Shown here: piece by piece, positions 9,783 through 18,171 of the stretch
How positions within the stretch are numbered: the stretch's first letter is position 1
Layout: every line of letters begins with the position of its first letter
Assembly (NCBI GenBank): GCA_965116595.1
Contig: OZ220708.1
Coordinates: forward strand, 1,054,001 to 1,118,000
Direction: 5' to 3'
Source of the DNA: G963663315 sp963668255
GTDB taxonomy: Bacteria > Pseudomonadota > Gammaproteobacteria > Arenicellales > Poriferihabitantaceae
DNA length: 64,000 nucleotides
Notes under the pieces: model-generated
Database searches by the model: none
The model's input: only the letters and a program-made list of their open reading frames with translations
Told to the model about the DNA's origin: nothing
Translations under genes and position numbers: made by a program

Positions 9783-11276
9783 ATGGAAAATAAGCTGCTC
9801 AGCATACTTATCTGGTTACCTGTCCTTGCTGGATTGCTGGTGCTGGCGACCGGGGATGATCGACGTGCGGATATGGCGCGTAAACTCACCCTTGGATTTT
9901 CGATTGCGATATTTCTACTCAGCATTTCGCTGTATACCGGGTTCGACAGAACCACTGCCGAGATGCAGTTTTTCGAGCATTACCGGTGGATAGAACCATT
10001 CAATATTTTTTACTCAATCGGAATTGATGGCATTTCGATGCCACTGATACTGTTGACCACACTGTTAACCGTGGTAGTCGTGATTGCTGGCTGGCGGGTC
10101 ATCCAGCAACGGGTTGCGCAATACATGGCTGCATTCCTGATTTTGGAAGGCATCATGATTGGCGTGTTTTCTGCTCTGGATGCGGTTTTATTCTATGTTT
10201 TCTGGGAGGCCATGCTCATTCCGATGTTTCTGATAATCGGAATCTGGGGTGGTCCCAATCGAATCTATGCAACGATCAAGTTTTTCCTTTTCACCTTGCT
10301 GGGTTCACTGCTGATGCTGGTGGCCCTGATCTATTTGTACAATGCCAGCGGCGGAAGTTTCAGGATTCTCGATTTTCACTGGTTGCCACTGTCACTGAAT
10401 GCCCAGATATTGATCTTCCTGGCCTTTTTCGCCGCCTTTGCTGTCAAGGTACCGATGTTTCCGGTTCATACCTGGTTACCCGATGCCCACGTCGAAGCGC
10501 CGACCGGGGGATCCGTCATTTTGGCCGCGATCATGTTGAAGATGGGCGGCTATGGATTCATTCGATTCAGTATGCCGATTGCGCCCGACGCCAGCCATGA
10601 ACTGGCGTGGCTGATGATCGGACTCTCACTGATCGCGGTGGTTTATATCGCACTGGTCGCACTGGTGCAGCAGGACATGAAAAAACTGATCGCCTATTCG
10701 TCGATCTCCCACATGGGTTTCGTTACCCTGGGGTTCTTTGTCTTCAACTCGCAGGGAGTAGAAGGCGCATTGATGCAAATGATTTCCCATGGATTCATTT
10801 CCGGCGCCTTGTTTCTGTGCGTTGGCGTACTGTATGACCGGTTGCACTCACGTATGATTGACAGTTATCGGGGTATTGCGACTCCAATGCCTGTATTTGC
10901 CGCATTCATGGTATTGTTTGCGATGGCTAATACCGGACTACCGGGCACCTCCGGGTTCGTCGGGGAATTCCTGGTCATCCTTGGCTCTTTCAAGGTCAAT
11001 CCCTGGTTCGCCATCATCGCTGCGCTAACCCTGGTGTTTGGCGCCGCCTATACCCTGTGGGTGATAAAACGGGTCGTATACGGAAAAGTACTGAACGATG
11101 AGGTCGCTGCACTGGATGATCTTGACCCACGTGAAATACTGATGCTTGGAATTCTTGCACTGATGGTGCTGGCAGTGGGCGTCTGGCCGAATCCAATTCT
11201 TGATGTGATGCATGTCTCTGTTGAAAACCTGCTGCAACATGTCGAAATCTCAAAATGCCTGATAGAGTGCCGTTAA
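9783..11276 (+). CDS. nuoM: NADH-quinone oxidoreductase subunit M
   Basis: This is an ND4-like antiporter-type subunit of complex I with 497 residues. The diagnostic motifs are FYVFWEAMLIPMFLIIGIWG, VKVPMFPVHTWLPDAHVEAP and KKLIAYSSISHMG. It sits in the usual place between nuoL and nuoN, 13 bases before nuoN. The start ATG is at 9783. Confidence 0.97.
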   Translation: MENKLLSILIWLPVLAGLLVLATGDDRRADMARKLTLGFSIAIFLLSISLYTGFDRTTAEMQFFEHYRWIEPFNIFYSIGIDGISMPLILLTTLLTVVVVIAGWRVIQQRVAQYMAAFLILEGIMIGVFSALDAVLFYVFWEAMLIPMFLIIGIWGGPNRIYATIKFFLFTLLGSLLMLVALIYLYNASGGSFRILDFHWLPLSLNAQILIFLAFFAAFAVKVPMFPVHTWLPDAHVEAPTGGSVILAAIMLKMGGYGFIRFSMPIAPDASHELAWLMIGLSLIAVVYIALVALVQQDMKKLIAYSSISHMGFVTLGFFVFNSQGVEGALMQMISHGFISGALFLCVGVLYDRLHSRMIDSYRGIATPMPVFAAFMVLFAMANTGLPGTSGFVGEFLVILGSFKVNPWFAIIAALTLVFGAAYTLWVIKRVVYGKVLNDEVAALDDLDPREILMLGILALMVLAVGVWPNPILDVMHVSVENLLQHVEISKCLIECR

Positions 11277-11289
11277 TCCGCCAACCACT

Positions 11290-12741
11290 ATGAATCTTCA
11301 AACCCTGAATTTTGCACTGGCGCTGCCCGAGATTATAATCGCATCCATGGCATCGGTTATTCTGATGCTTGGCGTGTTTATCAAGCATACCCGGGGGCAG
11401 AGTGTCTGTTTCTGGTTGAGCATCGGCTCCTTGCTGGTGGTCGCTGCCCTGATCATCAGAGATTTTTCAACTCAGTCAGTCACTGCATACAACGGGCTGT
11501 TTGTCGACGACCCGATGTCTGATCTGCTCAAGATCGCAATCTGTATCCTGTCTGCCGTCATTTTTATTTACAGTCGGCAATATAACGAGCACCGGGGCAT
11601 TTTCCAAAATGAATATTACGTGCTCGGACTTTTTTCAGTTTGCGGGATGATGGTAATGGCTTCGGCGAATCATTTGCTGACGCTGTACCTTGGCCTGGAA
11701 CTGATGTCGCTGTGTCTTTACTCGATGATTGCCTTTTACCGGGATGACGTTCTGGCCGTTGAATCGGCAATGAAATACTTCGTGCTGGGTGCATTGGCAT
11801 CCAGTATCCTGCTTTATGGCATGTCTCTGCTTTATGGTTTGACCGGCACACTGAATCTGACCGAAATGAGTGTCGCAGTAGCCTCTGTGCCACAGAATAA
11901 TCTGGCGCTGATCCTCGCCACCGTATTCGTAGTGGTTGCCCTTGGATTCAAACTTGGCGCCGTACCGTTCCATATGTGGGTTCCGGATGTCTATCATGGT
12001 TCTCCTACTTCAACCACCGCATTCATTGGCGCGGCGCCCAAGATTGCTGCATTTGCAATCATAATCAGACTACTGGTGGGAGGGCTGGAAGATCTCCAGG
12101 GAATGTGGCAGCAGATGTTGATCATCCTGGCATTATTGTCAATCATGGTCGGTAATATTATCGCTATCGCCCAGGACAACCTGAAAAGAATGCTGGCCTA
12201 TTCAACTATCTCGCACATGGGGTTTTTCCTGTTGGGCATCCTGAGTGGAACAGACGAGGGATATGGCGCATCACTGTTTTATGTTCTGGTTTACGCCACC
12301 ATGAGCTGTGCTGCATTTGGACTGGTACTTTATCTGTCGGATAAAAACTTCGAGTCTGATCAGTTGAATGACCTGAAAGGCATGAGCAAAAGAAGTCCAT
12401 TGCTGGCGCTGTTTATTCTGATCCTGATGTTTTCGATGGCCGGTGTGCCGCCTGCAGCCGGTTTCTTCGCAAAACTGTCGGTCATACAGGCTTTGGTCAA
12501 TGCCGACCTGGTCTGGGTAGCCATTGTAGCGGTGATACTGGCAGTGATAGGGGCCTATTATTACCTGAGAATTATCAAACTGGTTTATTTTGACACGCCG
12601 CAATCTGACCGGGTGATACTCCGGAAAAGGGACAGCCAGGCGGTATTGGCATTCAATGTCATCATCATTGTCGCTATATTGCCCTGGATCGGATCACTCA
12701 TCTCACTATGTGATCAGGTCATCCTTAAATTCGTCCACTGA
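11290..12741 (+). CDS. nuoN: NADH-quinone oxidoreductase subunit N
   Basis: This is an ND2-like antiporter-type subunit and the last gene of the nuo operon. It has 483 residues and many hydrophobic helices. Conserved motifs are LYLGLELMSLCLYSM, GAVPFHMWVPDVYHGSPT and LKRMLAYSTISHMG. A 63-base gap with no obvious hairpin follows before ddl. Confidence 0.97.
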   Translation: MNLQTLNFALALPEIIIASMASVILMLGVFIKHTRGQSVCFWLSIGSLLVVAALIIRDFSTQSVTAYNGLFVDDPMSDLLKIAICILSAVIFIYSRQYNEHRGIFQNEYYVLGLFSVCGMMVMASANHLLTLYLGLELMSLCLYSMIAFYRDDVLAVESAMKYFVLGALASSILLYGMSLLYGLTGTLNLTEMSVAVASVPQNNLALILATVFVVVALGFKLGAVPFHMWVPDVYHGSPTSTTAFIGAAPKIAAFAIIIRLLVGGLEDLQGMWQQMLIILALLSIMVGNIIAIAQDNLKRMLAYSTISHMGFFLLGILSGTDEGYGASLFYVLVYATMSCAAFGLVLYLSDKNFESDQLNDLKGMSKRSPLLALFILILMFSMAGVPPAAGFFAKLSVIQALVNADLVWVAIVAVILAVIGAYYYLRIIKLVYFDTPQSDRVILRKRDSQAVLAFNVIIIVAILPWIGSLISLCDQVILKFVH

Positions 12742-12804
12742 CCATTTCCATTCGAAGACAGCATAAAGCAGCTGTATTCACGCATTCAACATCCTGCCTG
12801 AACG

Positions 12805-13938
12805 ATGAAAAAAAAGTTTAATCTCGGCATCCTGTTCGGTGGGCAATCCTGCGAGCACGAAGTCTCGGTTACATCCGCCAGGTCAATCGAGAAAGCCATC
12901 AACCGGGAAAAATATCATGTCCACCTGATCGGAATTGACAAATCCGGCCACTGGCATCTGGGAGATGAAGTCGAGGCCCTGACGTCATCGGGGTCGGTCA
13001 TTCAACTGCAGCAGGGTCAGAACCATCCAGACACCGCAGTTTCACTGGAACTGCACAGTAGCGGCAACCTGGTTGCACAAGCCGGTTCGACAATGCAATC
13101 TCATGCTCCAGTCCAACCCCCCATGCTTGATGTCGTTTTCCCGGTTCTGCACGGCCCTTTTGGTGAAGATGGGGCCATGCAGGGCGTGTTGGAAACGGCC
13201 GGGCTGCCTTATGTGGGGTGTGGTGTTGCCGCTTCTGCTCTGGCCATGGACAAGATCCTGGCGAAGCTGGTGTTTGCCGCCAGCGGTATTCCCCAGGCGC
13301 CGTATATGATTACAGAGACGGTTGAATGGCGGCAGAATCAAAACCGGATCATCGATCTGGTCGAGCAAAAACTTGAATATCCGATGTTTGTGAAACCAGC
13401 CAACATGGGCTCAAGTGTGGGAATAAGCAAGGCCGGTGACCGTCATGGGTTGATAGATGCCGCCAGTCTGGCATTTCAATTCGACAACAAGATCGTGATC
13501 GAGAATTCCATGGAAAACTGCAGGGAAATCGAATGCTCGGTGCTGGGCAATGAATGCCCGCAGGCATCCGTACCGGGTGAGATCATTCCGGGCGCAGAGT
13601 TCTACGATTATCATACCAAGTATATCGACGACAAAAGCCAATTGGTTATTCCGGCGCCACTGGATGATGAAACAACCCGCAGGGTTCAGTCGCTTGCGAT
13701 TGAGGCTTTCAAGGCGATTGACGGGCGCGGACTGGCGCGGGTGGACTTTTTTGTCAACAGGAGCACGAATGCGGTCATACTGAACGAAGTCAATACCATG
13801 CCGGGATTCACCCCGATCAGTATGTACCCGAAGCTTTGGGCCGCCTCCGGTATCGCTTACGAAGATCTGATTGACAAGCTGATCGAACTCGCTATTGCAC
13901 ATTTCGAGTCGAAACAATCACTAAAACGTACATTTTAA
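12805..13938 (+). CDS. ddl: D-alanine--D-alanine ligase
   Basis: This ATP-grasp ligase makes the D-Ala-D-Ala dipeptide for peptidoglycan in the cytoplasm. The N-terminus reads GILFGGQSCEHEVSVTSA. HGPFGEDGAMQG (near residues 116-127), GSSVGISK and the C-terminal EVNTMPGFTPISMYPK are the classic substrate, ATP and Mg motifs. At 377 residues it is nearer the longer DdlA-type enzymes than the roughly 306-residue DdlB form. It is not in a mur/fts cluster. A lactate or serine variant cannot be excluded from sequence alone. Confidence 0.93.
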   Translation: MKKKFNLGILFGGQSCEHEVSVTSARSIEKAINREKYHVHLIGIDKSGHWHLGDEVEALTSSGSVIQLQQGQNHPDTAVSLELHSSGNLVAQAGSTMQSHAPVQPPMLDVVFPVLHGPFGEDGAMQGVLETAGLPYVGCGVAASALAMDKILAKLVFAASGIPQAPYMITETVEWRQNQNRIIDLVEQKLEYPMFVKPANMGSSVGISKAGDRHGLIDAASLAFQFDNKIVIENSMENCREIECSVLGNECPQASVPGEIIPGAEFYDYHTKYIDDKSQLVIPAPLDDETTRRVQSLAIEAFKAIDGRGLARVDFFVNRSTNAVILNEVNTMPGFTPISMYPKLWAASGIAYEDLIDKLIELAIAHFESKQSLKRTF

Positions 13939-13964
13939 GTTATCTGAAGATCAGGATTTGATAT

Positions 13965-15323
13965 TTGAGCGCTGCCCACGAATTCGAACAATTCCTCAAA
14001 ACCCATCCGAAAACGAAATTCCTCGATGCGTTTTATTGTGACCTGTCCTGCGTCATTCGCGGCAAACGCTATCCTGTAGCCGAGGCTGGCAAGGTATTCG
14101 AGTCGGGCATGATGAGTCCAGGCTCGACTTTCCTGCTTGCGGTAACCGGTGAGTCGATGGATCCGGAAGGAATGGGATTTTCCGATGGCGACCCAGACGA
14201 ACTGGCGATCCCCGTTCCGGGTACTCTGGTACCCGCACCGTGGACACAGATTCCCACAGCCCAGGTGATGCTCACCATGCAGGGACTGGATGGAATTCCA
14301 TACTATTTCGAGCCTCGCAACGTGCTGGCCAGAGCGCTGGACCATTTTGCCGAACTCGGACTTCGTCCGGTGGTTGCATTCGAACTGGAATTTTATCTGC
14401 TCGAACCGGACAGGTCGGATGGATTGAAACCGCCGCGAAGCCCGCTGACCGGGCAACGCAACGAATCCACCCAGGTTTACAGCCTGGAGGATGTGGAGGA
14501 TTTTGCCTTGTATCTCGACGAGGTGATCTCGTCCTGTGCATTACAGGGCGTGACCACCGGCGCGATTTCAGCAGAGTACTCGCCAGGACAATTTGAAATC
14601 AACCTCAAGCACAGTGACAATCCAATGAAAGCGGCAGACCACTGTGTCATGTTCAGGCGGGCAGTAAAGGGAATCGCACGAAAACGGGGTTGCCAGGCGA
14701 CCTTCATGGCCAAACCCTGCGCTGATAACTCCGGCAGCGGACTGCACCTGCATGTCAGTCTGCTGGATGAAAAGGGCAACAACGTGTTCGATGGGGAAGG
14801 GGAATATGGAACCCCGGAGTGCGCCAGTAAGACGCTGATGCACAGTATCGGCGGTTTAAAGGACATCATGGCGGAATCGATGGGGATTTTCGCCCCGAAC
14901 ATCAATTCCTATGATCGATTCGTGCCGAATACCTATACCCCGGTTACTGCAAGCTGGGGCTATGAAAACCGCAGCGTAGCGATACGAATCCCGAAAAGTC
15001 CGGGTACCGCCCGTCGTATCGAACATCGTGTTGCAGGCGCAGATGCCAACCCTTATTTAACCCTTGCCGCAATACTGGCCGGCATTTACCATGGCATCAC
15101 CCGGCAGATCGACCCCGGACTACCCAGCTCAGGTAATGCCGGGGAAAGGATTGACCCCGACATCCCTTTCGATTTGATTGGGGCCCAGAATCGCAGCCGC
15201 CAAAGCCGGGTTTTGTCAGCCTGTTTCGGGGAAGAATATATTCGTGCCTATACCAGTTGCAAGTTGAATGAGTATCGTGGATTCATCGAATCCGGAGACG
15301 CTCAAAGCCAATGGTATTTGTGA
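13965..15323 (+). CDS. Glutamine synthetase family protein (gamma-glutamylamine-synthetase-like)
   Basis: The C-terminal two thirds carry the glutamine synthetase catalytic fold, with AFELEFYLLEPD, SAEYSPGQFEINLKH, SGSGLHLHVSL and ENRSVAIRIP. Such 450-residue proteins usually ligate glutamate to an amine other than ammonia (PuuA-, GlnT- or GMAS-like). The start is a TTG at 13965 with AGGA at 13953-13956, an 8-base spacing. No upstream ATG suits the frame. The next gene encodes a trimethylamine-dehydrogenase-like flavoprotein, so a methylated or short-chain amine substrate is a reasonable inference. A specific substrate cannot be assigned. Confidence 0.85.
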   Translation: MSAAHEFEQFLKTHPKTKFLDAFYCDLSCVIRGKRYPVAEAGKVFESGMMSPGSTFLLAVTGESMDPEGMGFSDGDPDELAIPVPGTLVPAPWTQIPTAQVMLTMQGLDGIPYYFEPRNVLARALDHFAELGLRPVVAFELEFYLLEPDRSDGLKPPRSPLTGQRNESTQVYSLEDVEDFALYLDEVISSCALQGVTTGAISAEYSPGQFEINLKHSDNPMKAADHCVMFRRAVKGIARKRGCQATFMAKPCADNSGSGLHLHVSLLDEKGNNVFDGEGEYGTPECASKTLMHSIGGLKDIMAESMGIFAPNINSYDRFVPNTYTPVTASWGYENRSVAIRIPKSPGTARRIEHRVAGADANPYLTLAAILAGIYHGITRQIDPGLPSSGNAGERIDPDIPFDLIGAQNRSRQSRVLSACFGEEYIRAYTSCKLNEYRGFIESGDAQSQWYL

Positions 15324-15358
15324 ACATTAAATGCTGTCTGTAAACATTGAGTCGTAAA

Positions 15359-17428
15359 ATGCGTGATCCGAGATATGACATCCTTTTTGAACCGGTCCGT
15401 ATAGGTCCGGTTACGGCGAAAAACCGCTTCTATCAAGTGCCCCATTGCAATGGCCTGGGGTATCTCTCTCCGAAAGGTGAAGCCGCCTTTCGTGGTATCA
15501 AGGCCGAGGGCGGCTGGGCAGTGGTGTCCAATCAGGAAACAGATATCCACCCGGCCTCTGATTCTTCTCCTTATGTCGAAGCAAAGCTGTGGGACAGGGA
15601 GGACATGAAGCGACTGCGCTTGAGTGTCGATGCGATTCATCAACATGATGCTCTGGCGGCAGTCGAACTCGGTTTCTACGGACACGCCGCACACAATGGG
15701 CAAAGCCGCCTGCCGACAATGTCTGCATCGGAAATGATTATTGGCTCAATGGACCCGATACAACCGTACTGCATGGGTAAAAAAGACATCGCCAACGTGC
15801 GGCGCTGGCATAAAAAAGCCGCACTGCGTTGCAAACAGATCGGCTACGACATCGTTTATGTTTATGCCGCCCACGACATCGCCCTCCCCTTTCATTTTAT
15901 CTCTCCAAAATACAATCGGCGCACCGATGAATACGGAGGCAGCCTTGAAAACAGGGTTCGATTCCTGCGTGAGTTGCTCGAAGATACCAGGGATGCGGCC
16001 GGCGACGATTGCGGGATCGCCTTGCGTTTCGCGGTCGATGAGTTGCTTGGCGATACCGGCCTGGTATCCGGCGCCGAAGGGCGGGAAGTGGTGGAAATGC
16101 TGGCTGAGGTTCCTGATATATGGGATGTCAACATCAGCAGATGGGCGAATGATTCGCAATCCTCGCGATTTTCTGAAGAAGGCTTTCAGGAGGAATATAT
16201 TCGATTTGTTAAACAAATTACCGGCAAACCGGTCGTGGGCGTAGGCAGATTCACCTCGCCGGACGCCATGGTTTCGCAAGTAAAACGGGGAGTGCTCGAT
16301 ATGATTGGCGCCGCCCGTCCGTCAATTGCAGACCCGTTTTTACCGAAAAAAATCGAGCAGGGCAGAATTGATGACATAAGGGAATGTATCGGGTGCAATG
16401 TCTGCATTGTCAGTGACAACACCATGATTCCGATCCGTTGTACCCAGAACCCGACCTCGGGAGAAGAATATCGTCGTAACTGGCACCCGGAGACAATCAA
16501 TGCAAATTCCTCTTCTGATGCTGTATTGATTGTCGGCGCCGGTCCAGCCGGACTGGAAGCGGCGATGTCATTGGGCAGACGGGGTTGCCGGGTTGTGGTT
16601 GCCGATGCGGCAGACTCTCCGGGTGGCCGGGTGATAATGGAAAGCAGGTTGCCCGGACTGTCTGCATGGAAACGGGTGGTTGATTACCGGCTGGGTCAGA
16701 TAGAGAAACTGGATCAGGTTGAAATCTTCCTGCAAAGCAACCTGGACAGGATTCAGGTGCTGGATTTCGCAAAAGAACTCGATATTCAGCGCATCGTCAT
16801 CGCCACTGGTTCAAAATGGGATGATCAGGGCGTGGGGCGCAACCACTATCACCCGATTCCCCGGGATGAAGATGCGGTCGTACTGACTCCTGATGACATC
16901 ATGGCAAACTCAACGACAGCGGGGCATGTCGCGGTTTATGATGATGATCACTATTACATGGGCAGCGCAATCGCCGAAGTGCTGATCATGAACAACGCAA
17001 AAGTGACTTACATAACCCCCGCTGCAGATGTTTCCGCATGGACGCACAATACCCTGGAGCAGGGCCGCATCGAATCCCGACTGTATGACCTGGGCGTGAC
17101 CATAAAAGAGAAATTTCTGCTCAGTTCAATACAACGGAGAGACGCGGTCATCGAACATGTTGTCAGCGGTCAAAGTCAGCGCCTTGATATCGAGGCGCTG
17201 GTTATGGTGACCGCAAGATGCCCCCGGAACGGTTTGTATTTTGATCTTGAACGCGACCACGATGGCCTGGAGTCGGCAGGTATAAAATCAGTAACGCGAA
17301 TCGGCGACTGTCTGGCCCCCTCGACCATTGCGGCTGCGGTATATGAAGGCCATCGCTATGCCCGGGAATTTGACGATAACGTGGACATCGACGAAGTCCC
17401 GTATAAAAGGGAACATGTACAGATCTGA
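15359..17428 (+). CDS. Trimethylamine/dimethylamine-dehydrogenase-like iron-sulfur flavoprotein
   Basis: This enzyme belongs to the old-yellow-enzyme family that includes trimethylamine and dimethylamine dehydrogenases. The N-terminal TIM barrel binds FMN (DPRYDILFEPVRIGPVTAKN, YVYAAHDIALP, RRTDEYGGSLENR). The [4Fe-4S] motif CIGCNVC lies near residue 343 with a following CTQNP. The C-terminal part is a nucleotide-binding domain (VGAGPAGLEAA). A TTG at 15347 would add four residues, but the ATG at 15359 gives the N-terminus usual for the family. It lies just downstream of a glutamine-synthetase-family gene. The exact amine oxidised is unknown. Confidence 0.85.
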   Translation: MRDPRYDILFEPVRIGPVTAKNRFYQVPHCNGLGYLSPKGEAAFRGIKAEGGWAVVSNQETDIHPASDSSPYVEAKLWDREDMKRLRLSVDAIHQHDALAAVELGFYGHAAHNGQSRLPTMSASEMIIGSMDPIQPYCMGKKDIANVRRWHKKAALRCKQIGYDIVYVYAAHDIALPFHFISPKYNRRTDEYGGSLENRVRFLRELLEDTRDAAGDDCGIALRFAVDELLGDTGLVSGAEGREVVEMLAEVPDIWDVNISRWANDSQSSRFSEEGFQEEYIRFVKQITGKPVVGVGRFTSPDAMVSQVKRGVLDMIGAARPSIADPFLPKKIEQGRIDDIRECIGCNVCIVSDNTMIPIRCTQNPTSGEEYRRNWHPETINANSSSDAVLIVGAGPAGLEAAMSLGRRGCRVVVADAADSPGGRVIMESRLPGLSAWKRVVDYRLGQIEKLDQVEIFLQSNLDRIQVLDFAKELDIQRIVIATGSKWDDQGVGRNHYHPIPRDEDAVVLTPDDIMANSTTAGHVAVYDDDHYYMGSAIAEVLIMNNAKVTYITPAADVSAWTHNTLEQGRIESRLYDLGVTIKEKFLLSSIQRRDAVIEHVVSGQSQRLDIEALVMVTARCPRNGLYFDLERDHDGLESAGIKSVTRIGDCLAPSTIAAAVYEGHRYAREFDDNVDIDEVPYKREHVQI

Positions 17429-17468
17429 TCATTTTCAGACTTGATCACCGGGGGTTCCTGTTCGCAGG

Positions 17469-18107
17469 TCAGCGATCAGGGGAAAGGGAGCATTGCCCGC
17501 GATCCGGGTTCGGTTCGACTTCGGTCAGGTTGAGGATCTGTTTCAATTCACTGGCGCCTCCTGTGTACTTACCGTCGATCCATATCTGTGGCACGGTGAC
17601 CGGGGTTTTGGGACCGATGATCGGTTTTACCCTTGCCAGCATTTCATACAGTGAGCGAGGTTCTTTCACGACATCATGGTATTGGTAATCAAGCTGCGCC
17701 TGCTCCAGGTATTCCTTGGCGCGAACACAATGGGGGCAGGATGCCTTGCCAAAGATGTGATTGCCCTGTATCGGAGTACTACCGACGGCTTTCTCGATCA
17801 CGGCCTGGGTCAATACTCCCCGGTTGAGCGCCGCGCCCTGGGAAACCAGTTTGCCCTCCACCAGTACAATCGGGGCATGCCAGCCGCCTTTGGGCAGGGG
17901 TATCCACCATTCACTGAGCCAGTCGCGCATTTCAAGCTCCACTTTGATTTCACTCAAATCGGAATCAATACAGTCCTGAATAATGTCCTTGGTCAATGAA
18001 CATTCTCCACAGGGAATACTGACCTTGAATGGACCCCAGGCGCCCGCCCAGCGGAACACGGTTATATTCACCGGGGTATTTACGGGAGCGCCGACTTGCT
18101 TTGTCAT
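17469..18107 (-). CDS. Tandem thioredoxin-fold protein with C-terminal glutaredoxin domain
   Basis: The C-terminal 100 residues are a glutaredoxin domain: a CPHC active site at about residues 124-127, TVPQIWIDG with the cis-proline, and GGASEL. The N-terminal 110 residues contain an isolated CGEC in VSIPCGECSLTKD and a VLVEGKLVSQG segment, which suggests a second thioredoxin-like domain. This is an unusual two-domain thiol protein. It is convergent with the upstream flavoprotein gene and shares direction with the hydantoinase gene. The reaction partner is unknown. Confidence 0.75.
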   Translation of the reverse strand: MTKQVGAPVNTPVNITVFRWAGAWGPFKVSIPCGECSLTKDIIQDCIDSDLSEIKVELEMRDWLSEWWIPLPKGGWHAPIVLVEGKLVSQGAALNRGVLTQAVIEKAVGSTPIQGNHIFGKASCPHCVRAKEYLEQAQLDYQYHDVVKEPRSLYEMLARVKPIIGPKTPVTVPQIWIDGKYTGGASELKQILNLTEVEPNPDRGQCSLSPDR

Positions 18108-18171
18108 GGTTAAAACTCCAATTGATTACTGGGTATGCAGTACAAGTATAATACCTGATCTGCACCGGGAA

